A stretch of DNA of 64,000 nucleotides from Micromonospora thermarum (lineage in GTDB: Bacteria; Actinomycetota; Actinomycetes; Mycobacteriales; Micromonosporaceae), in contig NZ_JAATEO010000016.1 in assembly GCF_012034245.1 (NCBI RefSeq), forward strand, positions 1 through 64,000. The letters run 5' to 3'. The position numbers and the translations under genes were made by a program. This document shows positions 35,944-45,536 of this stretch, one piece after another (position 1 is the first letter of the stretch; the number at the start of each line of letters is the position of its first letter). The notes beneath the pieces are model-generated. The model did no database searches, had not been told where the DNA came from, and was given only the letters and a program-made list of their open reading frames with translations.

Positions 35944-38900
35944 CTCCGCCTGTAGGGGATCTGCCCGCAGGAGCTACGTGACATGCCTCGGGTCCACTCG
36001 TCCAGCCTGCGGCACATCCCGTTCCAGGGCTTTGCCAACCAGTCGTGGCTGCGGTCGCGCCAGAAGCGTCCCGCAGTCTTGAGATTGTCCCAGTCGCCGC
36101 CGATGCTGGCCTGCCAGAGGGCTCCACCCACCTTAGGCGACGCGCGCCTGGCACAGTTCTTCCAGTTTGACCGGCAGTTTTTCCAGCTGCGCTTGGTGAA
36201 CCGCTTCTTTGCCTTCCACGCCGCCTTGCCGAACCGGTAGGTGAACCGGCCCGCCTTCCAAGCCGGGCCACCGGGGATGACCCAGGCCGCCAGGGCGATG
36301 TGCGAGTGGAGTGCCTCGCGGTAGCTGCCGGACGGGCGGCACGAGGAGCTGAAGAGCCATTTCCAGGTCCGGCAGCTACGCCCGTCCAGGTCCACGGCGT
36401 TGATCGGGTCACCGCAGACGTACTCGTACGCGTTGCAGCTGCCTCCGGGCACCGGGTCGGTCGTGGTGAACCGCCCGAGGGCCGGGAGGTAGAGCCGGAC
36501 ACCCATGAGGATGGCGCTGCCGAGTCCCTCACCCGACCTCTGTTTGCCACCCAACCAGCCGTACCGCAGGTCCGCCTGACCGACGGAGGGGTTGCCGAAC
36601 TCGTCGTAGTCGAACAACTCCGGCTCGGTCAGGGCGGGGTCGATGATGGCGGCGATGTCCCCGTGCAGATTGGTCAGCTGGAGGGATACGCCGCCGCTCG
36701 CCGCCGTCGTCGCCACCAGGTCGCCGTCCGGTCCGGAGACGTTGCGAGTCAGTTCGCCCGACGCCGCGTCCTCCACAATCCACCGGGGCTCGTCCGAGTC
36801 GTCCCCGTAGTGGTTGACCGTGGACCTCGGGCTGGTCCAGACGCCGTCGACGAGCACCTCGGTGGTGTGGCCGCGGAAACGGTGGGCCGGGTCCAGCGTC
36901 CACGTGCGCCGGGTGTCCCCGAACTCCTGGGCCCGCACCAGGTTGTTGACGTGGTACGTGGTGGCGAGATCTCCGGCGATGGTCGTCGTACGTCCGAACT
37001 CGTCGTACACGTAGCCGGAATCGGTCAGCCGATCCGCACTGTCGAAGGAGTGCGTCACCTGCTCCGTCGTCGCCGTCTCCTGGCACTCACCGCCGGCGCC
37101 CGGGCCGTGGGTCCAGCGGTCGGTGCGGTTGGCACGACCGTCGTAGGCGTACCGGCGGGTGATGCAGCCGTCGGTGATCGCGCTGTCGTGCTGCGTACGG
37201 ACGAGGCGTCCGAGCCGGTCGTACCCGTAGACCTTGCTACCTCCGGTATAGGTGTGGTTCACCCACTGGCTGGCGCTGTTCTCGACGACCGACTCGGAGA
37301 AGATGACCGTACCGTCCGAGTCCCGCGTGTAGGTCCGCTCGACCGGCTGCAGGTTGGCGTCCAGGCGGTCCCTGCGGGTCAGTCCCCCCGGGTAGGTGAG
37401 TTCGGTGAGCTGTCCGTCCGGGGAGTACTTCGCCGAGAAGGTACCGGCGACGCTGTCCGTGACGCTTGTGAGCAGACCTCTCGGCTCGGCAGCACGGTCG
37501 TAGACGTACGTCGAGTGACCGGTCGGGTCCGACGTCTTCACCGTCTTGCCGAAGCGGTCGTACTCGGTGGTCGTCCGGGCACCGTCCGCGTCGGTGTAGG
37601 CGGCGACCCGTCCCAGACTGTCGTGCTCACGGACGATCTCCGCACCGCCCATGCTGGTCCGGGTCACGACCCCGGAAGCCGGATCGTAGGTCGTCGTGGT
37701 CGCCTCGATCGGGACACCGAGGTCGGAGGTGATCTCCGCGTGGATCACCCGGTTGGCGGCGTCGTACCGCGTGGTTAAGGTCCGCGTCTTCCCACCCGCC
37801 GTCTCGGCGACAACCGCCTCTTTGCCGGAGCGGTTGTAGGACACCACATGCCGGACCGGGAGGTCGTCCGTCATCCGCGCCGGATCGTGCCCGGTGACGG
37901 CGCCCGCAGCCCGGGTGAGGCAGACCAGACCAGCCCACTCGGGGCGGTTGCCGCACGCGGATCCGTTCGGGTTGGCGCCGGCGGTGTAGTAGAGGGTCTC
38001 GGTGGCCCGTGCGTCGGAGCCCGACGAGCCGATCCCCACCGACTTCAGAGCTCGACCCGCCGCGTCGAAGACGGTGCCGGAACTCAGGTTCTGGCCGCCC
38101 GAGCCGGCATCCATCGTCTCCTTGGTCGGCTTCTTCAGCGTCCAGCCGGAAACGCCGCCGTACTCGGCGTCGTAGCCCTTGCGGGTGGTCCGGGTGTCGG
38201 CGTCGGGGTAGCCGACCACCTGCACGCCCTTCGTCTCGGTGGTCACCAGGTGGTACGTGGCGCCGTCCGGCTTGCCCTCGTCGTACTTGTTGACCGTGTG
38301 AGCCCGGCCGATGACGGTGGCGCCCGCGGGGATGGCCTCCAGAGGCCCGGTGCCGTCCGGGTCGGCGACCGGGTTCTCCACCGCCGTCGTCAACGTCGGG
38401 CCGAGGGTGTCCAGCAGGTCCACGCCGTCCGAGCTGTAGGTGTTGACGGTGGAGAGCGCTAGCGCGCGGGTCGCCGTGTCGGAGCCGGCCAGGCCCAGCT
38501 CGGCCAGGTAGGCGTCGGCGCCGGGCAGGGTGCCCAGAGCCAGCGCCCGGTCGGTGGCCTCCAGGGTCCGGACGACGTTGCCGAACCGGTCATACTCCTG
38601 CGTGTCGATGTGGCCGCCCGGGGTGGCGGTGTTGACCTCCTTGCCGCCAGCGGAGAGGTAGTGGACGGTGGCGTACTTGTAGCCGTTGGTGCCCGGCGTG
38701 GCCGGCGTGGCGCTGCTGCGGCCTGGGTCGTCCTCCGGCCCGAACACGGCGGTCGCGTCGGTGGGCAGGTCGACCTGGCCCCAGGTGGAGATGGCGGCGG
38801 AGTCGAGGTTGTACGGGCCGCCGGTGCCCTGGGTGAGCGGCACGTTGTAGACGACGGTGGTGGCGATCTCGCCGTCGGTGGTGGTCTTCGAGCCCTGCTG

Positions 38901-41900
38901 GAGGGCGGCCCGGCGCACCTTGAGCAGTTTGCCGGCGTTCTCGTCCCCGGCCAGGTCGGCGACCTGGGCGTCGGTGAGGGCCTTGCCGTAGATGCGGACG
39001 TCGTCGATGCCGCCGTGCCAGATGTTCGCTGCGGCGCCGGCCCACTTGGCCCGGCCCACCACGTACCCGCCGGTGGCATTCCAGCCGCCGACGGCGGCGG
39101 TGGTCGTCTGGAGGACGCCGTCGACGTAGAGCTTCATCCGGCCGCTGGCGGTGTCGTAGACGCCGGTCAGGTGGGTCCACTTCCCGAGCACCGGCGCGGT
39201 GTTCGAGGTGGCCCGGACCGGGGTGGCGCTGTCACTGTCGGAGGTGACCCGGGAGAACGCGAACCGGTCGTCGGCGGCGACGTAGTTGAGGAAGAAGCCG
39301 CTGGTCCGCGACCCGTCCTTGGACACGGCGGTCCGGTTGACGGACTTGTCGGTCAGCCGCACCCAGGCCGAGACGGTGTAGGAGGAGGTGTTGGACAGCG
39401 CCGTGCCGGCCGCGCTGATCTGCTGGCCGGTGCCGCCGGTGAACCCGGCGGCCCGGTCTGCCGGGTTGTCCGGGTCGTTGCCCTGCGCCCAGTACACCCC
39501 GGAGGCCATCGTGCCGGTGCGGCCCCCGCCGGAGGAGTCGGCGACGCTCGTGCCGGAGCCGGCGTCGAGGTCCCAGCGCAGGGCGGAGGAGTCGACGTCG
39601 GGGTTGCCATAGTCGAAGTGCCAGGGGAGTTGGCCGGCCGGGGTCACCTTGGTGACCCGCCCGCCCGCGTACTCGTAGCTGGTCTTCAGCTCGGGGCTGA
39701 CCCGCGGGTCCCACACCTCGCGGACCTGGCCCAGGTTGTCGTACGCGTACCGGGTGATCTGGGTGGCGGTCATCGCGGAGGTGTCCGGGTCCCACGCCCA
39801 CAGCTTCACGCCGGAGACGCGGTCGGTGAAGTCACCGAACACGGTCTGGCTCAGCCCCGAGGTCGTCGACGTGGCGTACTCGTACTCCAGCACCTCGCAG
39901 CCGCGGGCCGGAGTAGCCGCGGTGCAGTCGCCGACGCCCGGCTCGACGGGGTTGATGACCTTCTTCAGCAGCAGCCGGCTGCCGGTGGTGTCGTAGACGT
40001 AGCGGGACGTGCTGTCGGACTCGGCCGTCCAGGACGAGGTGGCCGCCCACACGCCGCCCTGCAGGGTGAACTCGGTGATCGTGCCGTCCACCTCGGCAAG
40101 CCGGTACGCAGTGCTACCGACCTTGCTCAACGCCATCCCCTCGGCGCCCGGTTCCGGGGCGAAGGTGGTGCCGTCGGAGTTCTTGGCGAAGGTGATCCAG
40201 CCACCGTCCATGGTGTTGACGCGGGCCAGCGACGGCTCTGGCAGCGTGACCGTGGTGTAGTCGACGCCCGCCGCGCCGCCGGTGGCACCGCTGGTCCAGG
40301 CCGGGCCGAACGGCGCGACGATCTCGGTGACGGAGAGGTTGTCCCAGTAGACCTTGCGGCCGGAGCCGCCCTGCATGCCGTTGTAGAGCCGGAAGAACGC
40401 CTCGGTGGCCCCGGCCGGCACGGTCATGTCGACCGAGAGTTCCTGCCAGCCGTCGGTGTAGGCGGCCATCTGGGAGGCGACCTCGCTGTAGCTGGTACCC
40501 ACCTTGTGGAAACCGACGATCCGCAGGCCACGCTCGGTATGCGCGGGCACCAGTCCGGTAGCGGCCGGCACGTAGATCCAGCCGGTCATCCGGTACGTCT
40601 TGCCCGGGCTCATGGAGAGCCGCAGCCCGCCGTTGTCCCCGCCGACCGCGACGTAGGTGTCGTTGCTGGTCGTGGTGACCGGGGTGATCTCCAGTGAGTC
40701 GGCCGGCGTCGTCTCGCCCTGGCCCCGGGCGGTGGAGCGCAGCGCGGACGACGTGGCCGGGACGGTGAAGCCGGTCAGGTCGATGGAGACCTGCTGCTGG
40801 TTGGCGGTGAGCCGCTCCGCCATCGGCTGATAGCCGTCAGCCGGGTCGCGGGAGGTGGCCGACCGGGAGACCGACAGGCCCAGCTCGTCGGCGTCCGTGG
40901 CGGAGAGCGCATACTCACCGGTGAGCAGGTTGACCGAGCCGGGGCCGACCTCGTCGCCGGCGGCGCCGTCGCCGCTGGAGTCGACGGTCACCCGGACCCA
41001 CGGGATGGTGTACGCAGGTGTGGTGCCGGTGGCGGTGTAGAGGTGCGCGCGTACCTCGACGACGCCGCCGACCAGGCCGAGGGTGTCGGTGGCGTTCCAG
41101 ATCGCGTACCCGCCCAGGGACGAGAGCGCGACCGGGCTGTTGGCGGTGGCGGTGATCGGGGCGCCGGTGGCGGAGGTCAGGTTCGCCGAGGGCACCGGCA
41201 GGGTCGCTCCACCGGGGCCGCGCCGGTACTCGAAGTAGGTCCGGGTGTATCCGGTGACCGGGGTGGTGATGCGCAGCTTGGTGCGCTTGACGATGGTCGC
41301 GCCGGGCAGCGGCTCGGCCAGGGCGGCGTTGCCGGCGTCGAAGATGTACAGGTTGGGGCTGGACAGGTTGCCGGCCGAGTCCTTGGCCTGGACGGTCAGG
41401 GTGCGGTGGCCGTCGCGGGGCGCGAGCGTCACCGACTTCGCGCCGGTGGCGGCCACGGTCGTCGCCGTTGCGTCGTAGTCGAACTTGTAGACGAAAGCCG
41501 CGAGGTCGGTGGTGCCGTTGGCGGGGGTGAAGGTGAACGTGTCGGGCTGGCTGGCGCCACCGTGCGGCTGCCCGTCGTTGAGGTAGATCGTCGCCGAGAC
41601 GAACGGCACGCCGGGCTTGTCGGTGTCGACGGTCAGCGGTGTCCACGCCGTCCAGGCGCCGTAGTTCCACGGATCCTTGGCCCGGACCTGCCACTCGTAC
41701 TGGGTGCCGTTGACCAGGTCGACCGGCACCTGCCAGGAGGCGGTCGAGCCGTTGGTCCAGGCGGGGCTGCCGGAGCGCAGGCCGGACGAGCTGACCACCG
41801 CCTGCGTGGCCTTGTTGCGCACCACGAACTCGGCCTGGAGCGTCTGGCCGGCGTTCGCGTCGGCGAGCTTCGCCGACAGGGTGGGCCGCAGCGACGCGGT

Positions 41901-43463
41901 CCGCGCGCCGGAGCCGCACGCGGTGTAGCAGGGGGCGACGGCGAGCGCGGTCGGCGCCGACGGCGCGCTGTTGTAGGTGATGGTCACCACCGGCGGGTGG
42001 GTGCCCTCGGCGGAGTCGAACCGCTTCCAGCCGGACGTCGAGGTCTCCGAGGTGGCGCGCAGCATGACGCTGGCGCTGGTCAAATTGTTGTCCGCGCTGT
42101 GCTGGAGCGCGCCGCCGACCTCGACGTAGACGTAGCCGTCGCCGCAGGAGGAGTTGTAGCCGCGGGTCTCGGTCGAGGTGCCGACCTTCGCCCGGGCGGT
42201 GGGCTGGTTGGTCCAGCGGACCGAGGAGTCGACGTAGTCGGTGCGCCAGGCCTCCCAGGACGCGGCGGTGCACGACCACGAGTGGTAGTTCCACAGCCGC
42301 AGCTTGGCGGTGATGATCCGGCTGCCGCCGAAGCCGGTGGTGTTGAACCGCAGGTACGACCGCGCGTAGAAGGTCCCGCCGTCGTTGGAGTAGCCGAGCT
42401 TCAGGTCGCTGGACCCGGACTGGTCGCTGGAGTAGCTGTTCTGCACGAACGCGTCGAACGACGGTGACAGCGACGTCGGCGGGTCGATGGTCACCGGGAA
42501 GGTCAGGTCGGGCCGGGCGAGGAACGTCGCGTCCGGGGTCAGCTCCATGAGCGTCCGGCCACCGGCGGCCACCGTACGCAGCGCGACCGGGGCGTGGTTG
42601 ACGTGGTCTCCGGAGAGCGGCGAGACCTTCGCGTCCCACATGAGCGGCGTCTGCGCCCGGCCGACCTGCCGGCCGCGGGAGTTCTTGAAGACCAGGCCGC
42701 CCATGCCGTCGCGGGCCGTGGTGAGCTTGCCGGTCCGCAGCGGCAGGCTCAGCTTGCGCACCTGGGCGAGGCCCGCCCGGTCCTTGACCACGACGTGCTG
42801 CTCGTAGCCGGTGGCGTGGGCGCGGAAGACCAGGTCGACGCCCGGCCGCACGTCCGGGTACGTGACGGTCCGGCCGTTCAGGACGGGCTCGGGCAGCGGA
42901 CCGGGCCAGGCGACCACCGCGCGTTCGGAGCCGGTGCCGACCGAGGCCACCTCGTGCTCCCCGGCGCCGGGCGCGGCGCCGGCGAAGGTGAGGCCACGCG
43001 GGTGCGCCTTCGGCGCCACGACACCGTCGGCCCGCCGCTGGAGGGTGAGATCGACGGGCACCCAGCTGTCGCCCTGCCGGACCCGGACCGGGGCCAGGGC
43101 CTGCTCCTCGGTCAGGGTGCCGTCCGCGTTGGCGAAGACCTGGGTCGTCTCGGACCGCCGGTTCGCCACCTCGACCCGCGCGCCGCAGAGCCGGGCGGCC
43201 ACCGCCGCGGACACCTCGTCGGGGCGGTCGTCGGGGCAGGCCGGCTTCGGCTGCGGCGCCGGCTTCGGCGCGGCCACGGCCGGCCGCTCGACGCGGGCCG
43301 GAACGTCTGACATGGTCGCTGCCAGGACGACGGCCAGCAGCAACGCCACTCGCCGCGCCCAGCGGGCGAACGCCCCGCGCGCCAACGAGACGAAAACACC
43401 GATACGTAGATGCTCTTCCACGGCAGCCCCCGTATTTCCGCAACCGAAAAGTCGGCGCAGCAT
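35931..43463 (-). CDS. giant RHS/YD-repeat secreted protein
   Basis: A 2510-residue protein with an N-terminal signal sequence (ARRVALLLAVVLAATMS). A GTG at 43421 with GGGGG upstream is an alternative start. Approximate order: DNRLRE-type domain about 338-500; fibronectin-like repeats to about 900; carbohydrate-binding-like region near 960-1080; LamG-like domain about 1296-1505; YD repeats about 1870-2290; and an RHS core-associated end (LPALGRFTTTDPVPGG, then CGDPINAVDLDG) at about 2301-2360. The last 150 residues are variable-looking, very basic, Trp-rich and contain six Cys, with no recognised fold. By analogy with RHS systems this tail would be the released effector or toxin. Confidence 0.9.
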   Translation of the reverse strand: MLRRLFGCGNTGAAVEEHLRIGVFVSLARGAFARWARRVALLLAVVLAATMSDVPARVERPAVAAPKPAPQPKPACPDDRPDEVSAAVAARLCGARVEVANRRSETTQVFANADGTLTEEQALAPVRVRQGDSWVPVDLTLQRRADGVVAPKAHPRGLTFAGAAPGAGEHEVASVGTGSERAVVAWPGPLPEPVLNGRTVTYPDVRPGVDLVFRAHATGYEQHVVVKDRAGLAQVRKLSLPLRTGKLTTARDGMGGLVFKNSRGRQVGRAQTPLMWDAKVSPLSGDHVNHAPVALRTVAAGGRTLMELTPDATFLARPDLTFPVTIDPPTSLSPSFDAFVQNSYSSDQSGSSDLKLGYSNDGGTFYARSYLRFNTTGFGGSRIITAKLRLWNYHSWSCTAASWEAWRTDYVDSSVRWTNQPTARAKVGTSTETRGYNSSCGDGYVYVEVGGALQHSADNNLTSASVMLRATSETSTSGWKRFDSAEGTHPPVVTITYNSAPSAPTALAVAPCYTACGSGARTASLRPTLSAKLADANAGQTLQAEFVVRNKATQAVVSSSGLRSGSPAWTNGSTASWQVPVDLVNGTQYEWQVRAKDPWNYGAWTAWTPLTVDTDKPGVPFVSATIYLNDGQPHGGASQPDTFTFTPANGTTDLAAFVYKFDYDATATTVAATGAKSVTLAPRDGHRTLTVQAKDSAGNLSSPNLYIFDAGNAALAEPLPGATIVKRTKLRITTPVTGYTRTYFEYRRGPGGATLPVPSANLTSATGAPITATANSPVALSSLGGYAIWNATDTLGLVGGVVEVRAHLYTATGTTPAYTIPWVRVTVDSSGDGAAGDEVGPGSVNLLTGEYALSATDADELGLSVSRSATSRDPADGYQPMAERLTANQQQVSIDLTGFTVPATSSALRSTARGQGETTPADSLEITPVTTTSNDTYVAVGGDNGGLRLSMSPGKTYRMTGWIYVPAATGLVPAHTERGLRIVGFHKVGTSYSEVASQMAAYTDGWQELSVDMTVPAGATEAFFRLYNGMQGGSGRKVYWDNLSVTEIVAPFGPAWTSGATGGAAGVDYTTVTLPEPSLARVNTMDGGWITFAKNSDGTTFAPEPGAEGMALSKVGSTAYRLAEVDGTITEFTLQGGVWAATSSWTAESDSTSRYVYDTTGSRLLLKKVINPVEPGVGDCTAATPARGCEVLEYEYATSTTSGLSQTVFGDFTDRVSGVKLWAWDPDTSAMTATQITRYAYDNLGQVREVWDPRVSPELKTSYEYAGGRVTKVTPAGQLPWHFDYGNPDVDSSALRWDLDAGSGTSVADSSGGGRTGTMASGVYWAQGNDPDNPADRAAGFTGGTGQQISAAGTALSNTSSYTVSAWVRLTDKSVNRTAVSKDGSRTSGFFLNYVAADDRFAFSRVTSDSDSATPVRATSNTAPVLGKWTHLTGVYDTASGRMKLYVDGVLQTTTAAVGGWNATGGYVVGRAKWAGAAANIWHGGIDDVRIYGKALTDAQVADLAGDENAGKLLKVRRAALQQGSKTTTDGEIATTVVYNVPLTQGTGGPYNLDSAAISTWGQVDLPTDATAVFGPEDDPGRSSATPATPGTNGYKYATVHYLSAGGKEVNTATPGGHIDTQEYDRFGNVVRTLEATDRALALGTLPGADAYLAELGLAGSDTATRALALSTVNTYSSDGVDLLDTLGPTLTTAVENPVADPDGTGPLEAIPAGATVIGRAHTVNKYDEGKPDGATYHLVTTETKGVQVVGYPDADTRTTRKGYDAEYGGVSGWTLKKPTKETMDAGSGGQNLSSGTVFDAAGRALKSVGIGSSGSDARATETLYYTAGANPNGSACGNRPEWAGLVCLTRAAGAVTGHDPARMTDDLPVRHVVSYNRSGKEAVVAETAGGKTRTLTTRYDAANRVIHAEITSDLGVPIEATTTTYDPASGVVTRTSMGGAEIVREHDSLGRVAAYTDADGARTTTEYDRFGKTVKTSDPTGHSTYVYDRAAEPRGLLTSVTDSVAGTFSAKYSPDGQLTELTYPGGLTRRDRLDANLQPVERTYTRDSDGTVIFSESVVENSASQWVNHTYTGGSKVYGYDRLGRLVRTQHDSAITDGCITRRYAYDGRANRTDRWTHGPGAGGECQETATTEQVTHSFDSADRLTDSGYVYDEFGRTTTIAGDLATTYHVNNLVRAQEFGDTRRTWTLDPAHRFRGHTTEVLVDGVWTSPRSTVNHYGDDSDEPRWIVEDAASGELTRNVSGPDGDLVATTAASGGVSLQLTNLHGDIAAIIDPALTEPELFDYDEFGNPSVGQADLRYGWLGGKQRSGEGLGSAILMGVRLYLPALGRFTTTDPVPGGSCNAYEYVCGDPINAVDLDGRSCRTWKWLFSSSCRPSGSYREALHSHIALAAWVIPGGPAWKAGRFTYRFGKAAWKAKKRFTKRSWKNCRSNWKNCARRASPKVGGALWQASIGGDWDNLKTAGRFWRDRSHDWLAKPWNGMCRRLDEWTRGMSRSSCGQIPYRRRWRW

Positions 43464-43569
43464 AGGAACGTCCGTCGTCGGCGATCAATGTCTTGACAGG
43501 CAGGTCGGCGAGCCGTAGAACCGGTGGTCCTTTGCGGACACCTACCGCCAAGATGGACCCGTCGCACCG

Positions 43570-43596
43570 AGCCGGATGAGTCGGACTCTTCCGGCT
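43570..43596. promoter_or_regulatory. 27-bp near-perfect palindrome in divergent promoter region
   Basis: AGCCGGA-T-GAGTC-G-GACTC-T-TCCGGCT: two nested inverted repeats around a central G, with a single T/T mismatch in each arm. It sits in the 385-bp divergent region (43464-43848) between the RHS gene and the serine hydrolase. It could be an operator for either gene or a transcript hairpin. No other feature was recognised in this region beyond a TGAC-N4-GTCA element near 43779. Confidence 0.5.
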
Positions 43597-43848
43597 GCTG
43601 GCCGTCACCGAGCGCCGCCGGCGGACCGGCCATGGTCGGGGCCGGCTCCGCCGCCCGATGCGGCCACCTGCGGCTCGGCCCCGCCGGACGACGACGGCGC
43701 ACCGCCCCTGGTGACGATCGGTGACCCGGCCCGGCCGGGACGCCGCGCCAACCCCGGACCACATCGGCCTTTACCTATGACGTAAGTCACAGTCGCCGTC
43801 GATGTCCGCGGCTGGCCGGCGGGCTGGATTCGGTCGGCCGCGCCTGCC

Positions 43849-45228
43849 ATGATGCGCCGCATGTCCCTGCACCGTCGTACCGTGCTCGGCACCGGTCTCG
43901 CGGTCGCCGCCGCCACCGTCGCCGGCTGCCGCGAGGTGGCCCGGTCGGCCACCGCCGGCCCGTCCGCCGCGCCCACCGCGAGCCGGGGAGCGAGCGCGTC
44001 GGCCGCGCCCAGCCGGTCGGCGGCGGCACGAATCGCCGAGCCGGACGCCACCGGGACCAGCGGGGCGACGGTCCGCGGCGGCGCCAACGCGGCCGGCCGG
44101 CTGGTCATCACGCTCAACCGCCATCTCTCGCCGACCCGTGCCAACCCGCAGCATCCGGCGTACGCGGGCGCGGTCGCGCTGTGCCTGGTCAACGGGGCCA
44201 TGGTGGCGCGGGCGGTGGTCGGCAAGGCGCTGCGCTACGACGCCGGGCCGGTCCTGCTGCCCGCGTCGAAGCAGGTGACGATGCGGCACGACTCGATCTT
44301 CGACCTCGCCTCGATCACCAAGGTCTACACCTCGATCCTGGCGTTGCAGCAGGTCGACAAGGGACGGATCGACCTGTCCGCGCGGGTGGTGGACTACCTG
44401 CCCGGCTTCACCGGCACCGGCAAGGACAAGGTCACCGTCGCCATGCTGCTGTCCCACACCAGCGGCCTGCCGGTCGGGGCGAAGGTCGCGGGCCTGCCCG
44501 ACGACGCGGCCCGCCGGGCGGCCGTCCTGGCCACCCCCCTGGTGAGCGGGGCGGTGCCCGGCACGGTGTTCCGGTACTCCAGCGTCGGGCTGATGGTGCT
44601 CGCGTTCCTCGTCGAGAAGGTCACCGGCCAGCGGTTCGACCAGGCGCTCAAGACCGGGCTGACCGGCCCGCTCGGCCTGCGGTTCACGGGCTTCAACCCG
44701 AAGACCTGGCTCAGCGCCGCCGACCAGGCCGCCCGACTCGTCGCCACCGACGCGCGCTCGTCGCGGGGGCTGCTCCGGGGCGTGGTGCACGACGACGTCG
44801 CCAACCACATGGGCGGGATCGCCGGCCACGCCGGCATCTTCAGCACCCCCGCCGAGGTGGCCGTCATCGGTCAGCTGCTGCTGAACGGCGGTGCCTACCA
44901 GGGCGTCCGGATCCTCTCCGAGGAGATCACCCGGCAGATGCTCACCAACGTGAACGCCGGCCTGCCGGCCGTCGACCCGGAGCGGCCCACCCGCACCGCC
45001 GCGCACGGCCTCGGCGTCGTGCTCGACCAGCCGTGGTTCATGGGCCGGCTGAGCGGTCCGCGCACCTTCGGGCACACCGGCTTCACCGGCACCTCCCTCG
45101 TGGTCGACCCGGACCGGCGGATGGTCCTGGTCCTGCTGACCAACCGCGCCCACCCGAACTGGAGCTGGGCGAACCCGGACCCGGTCCGGGTCGACATCGC
45201 CGACATCGTCGCGGCGATCCCCCGCTGA
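43849..45228 (+). CDS. serine hydrolase (beta-lactamase/D-aminopeptidase family) lipoprotein
   Basis: About 459 residues with a twin-arginine-like start (SLHRRTVLGTGLAVAAAT) and a lipobox VAGC, then a Ser/Ala-rich linker. The serine beta-lactamase fold has the nucleophile motif SITK (FDLASITKVYTSI) and the second motif YSSV (TVFRYSSVGLMVL). ATG 43849, 43852 and 43861 are all possible starts, none with a clear ribosome site. Enzymes of this type (AmpH/YbbE-like) cleave peptidoglycan peptides and are often encoded next to NamZ, of which only a remnant survives here at 29.5 kb. Confidence 0.85.
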   Translation: MMRRMSLHRRTVLGTGLAVAAATVAGCREVARSATAGPSAAPTASRGASASAAPSRSAAARIAEPDATGTSGATVRGGANAAGRLVITLNRHLSPTRANPQHPAYAGAVALCLVNGAMVARAVVGKALRYDAGPVLLPASKQVTMRHDSIFDLASITKVYTSILALQQVDKGRIDLSARVVDYLPGFTGTGKDKVTVAMLLSHTSGLPVGAKVAGLPDDAARRAAVLATPLVSGAVPGTVFRYSSVGLMVLAFLVEKVTGQRFDQALKTGLTGPLGLRFTGFNPKTWLSAADQAARLVATDARSSRGLLRGVVHDDVANHMGGIAGHAGIFSTPAEVAVIGQLLLNGGAYQGVRILSEEITRQMLTNVNAGLPAVDPERPTRTAAHGLGVVLDQPWFMGRLSGPRTFGHTGFTGTSLVVDPDRRMVLVLLTNRAHPNWSWANPDPVRVDIADIVAAIPR

Positions 45229-45536
45229 GGCCGGCCCGGCGCCGGCGGCACCGGGTCGCCGCGCCGGCCCCGCGTCGTTGGCGCACGGACGGCCGGGCCA
45301 CGGCGAGGGCGCGGTCCGCGCATGACCCCGGCCGGGTCACGCGGCAGAGGGCGCGGTCTACGCACAAACGGACAAACGTCCCGGCCCGCCACCAGCGGAG
45401 CGACCCCTGGCGGGCAAGACGCGACACAACGCACTCCCGGAACCGGGTGCCGACGTGTCACGATTCATGGCACGGCGTGGGGACGCCGAGGGGGCTCAGG
45501 TGGCGCGCCACGGGCGCGCGTTGAGGAGGTTGTCCG
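45229..45536. other. 308-bp gap with no recognised gene
   Basis: No ORF with convincing codon usage is visible. The region contains a lower-GC stretch (ACGCACAAACGGACAAACG near 45359-45377) and ends with the GAGGAGGTTGTCC ribosome site of the following gene. It is presumably that gene's promoter region. Confidence 0.5.

Noticed and set aside
36529..37086. Alternative minus-strand frame inside the RHS gene
   Set aside because: Out-of-frame reading of the RHS gene with no domain content.
43775..43795. TGAC-N4-GTCA element near 43779 as a Crp-like site
   Set aside because: Only four bases per arm and no match to a full TGTGA-N6-TCACA site; too weak to call.
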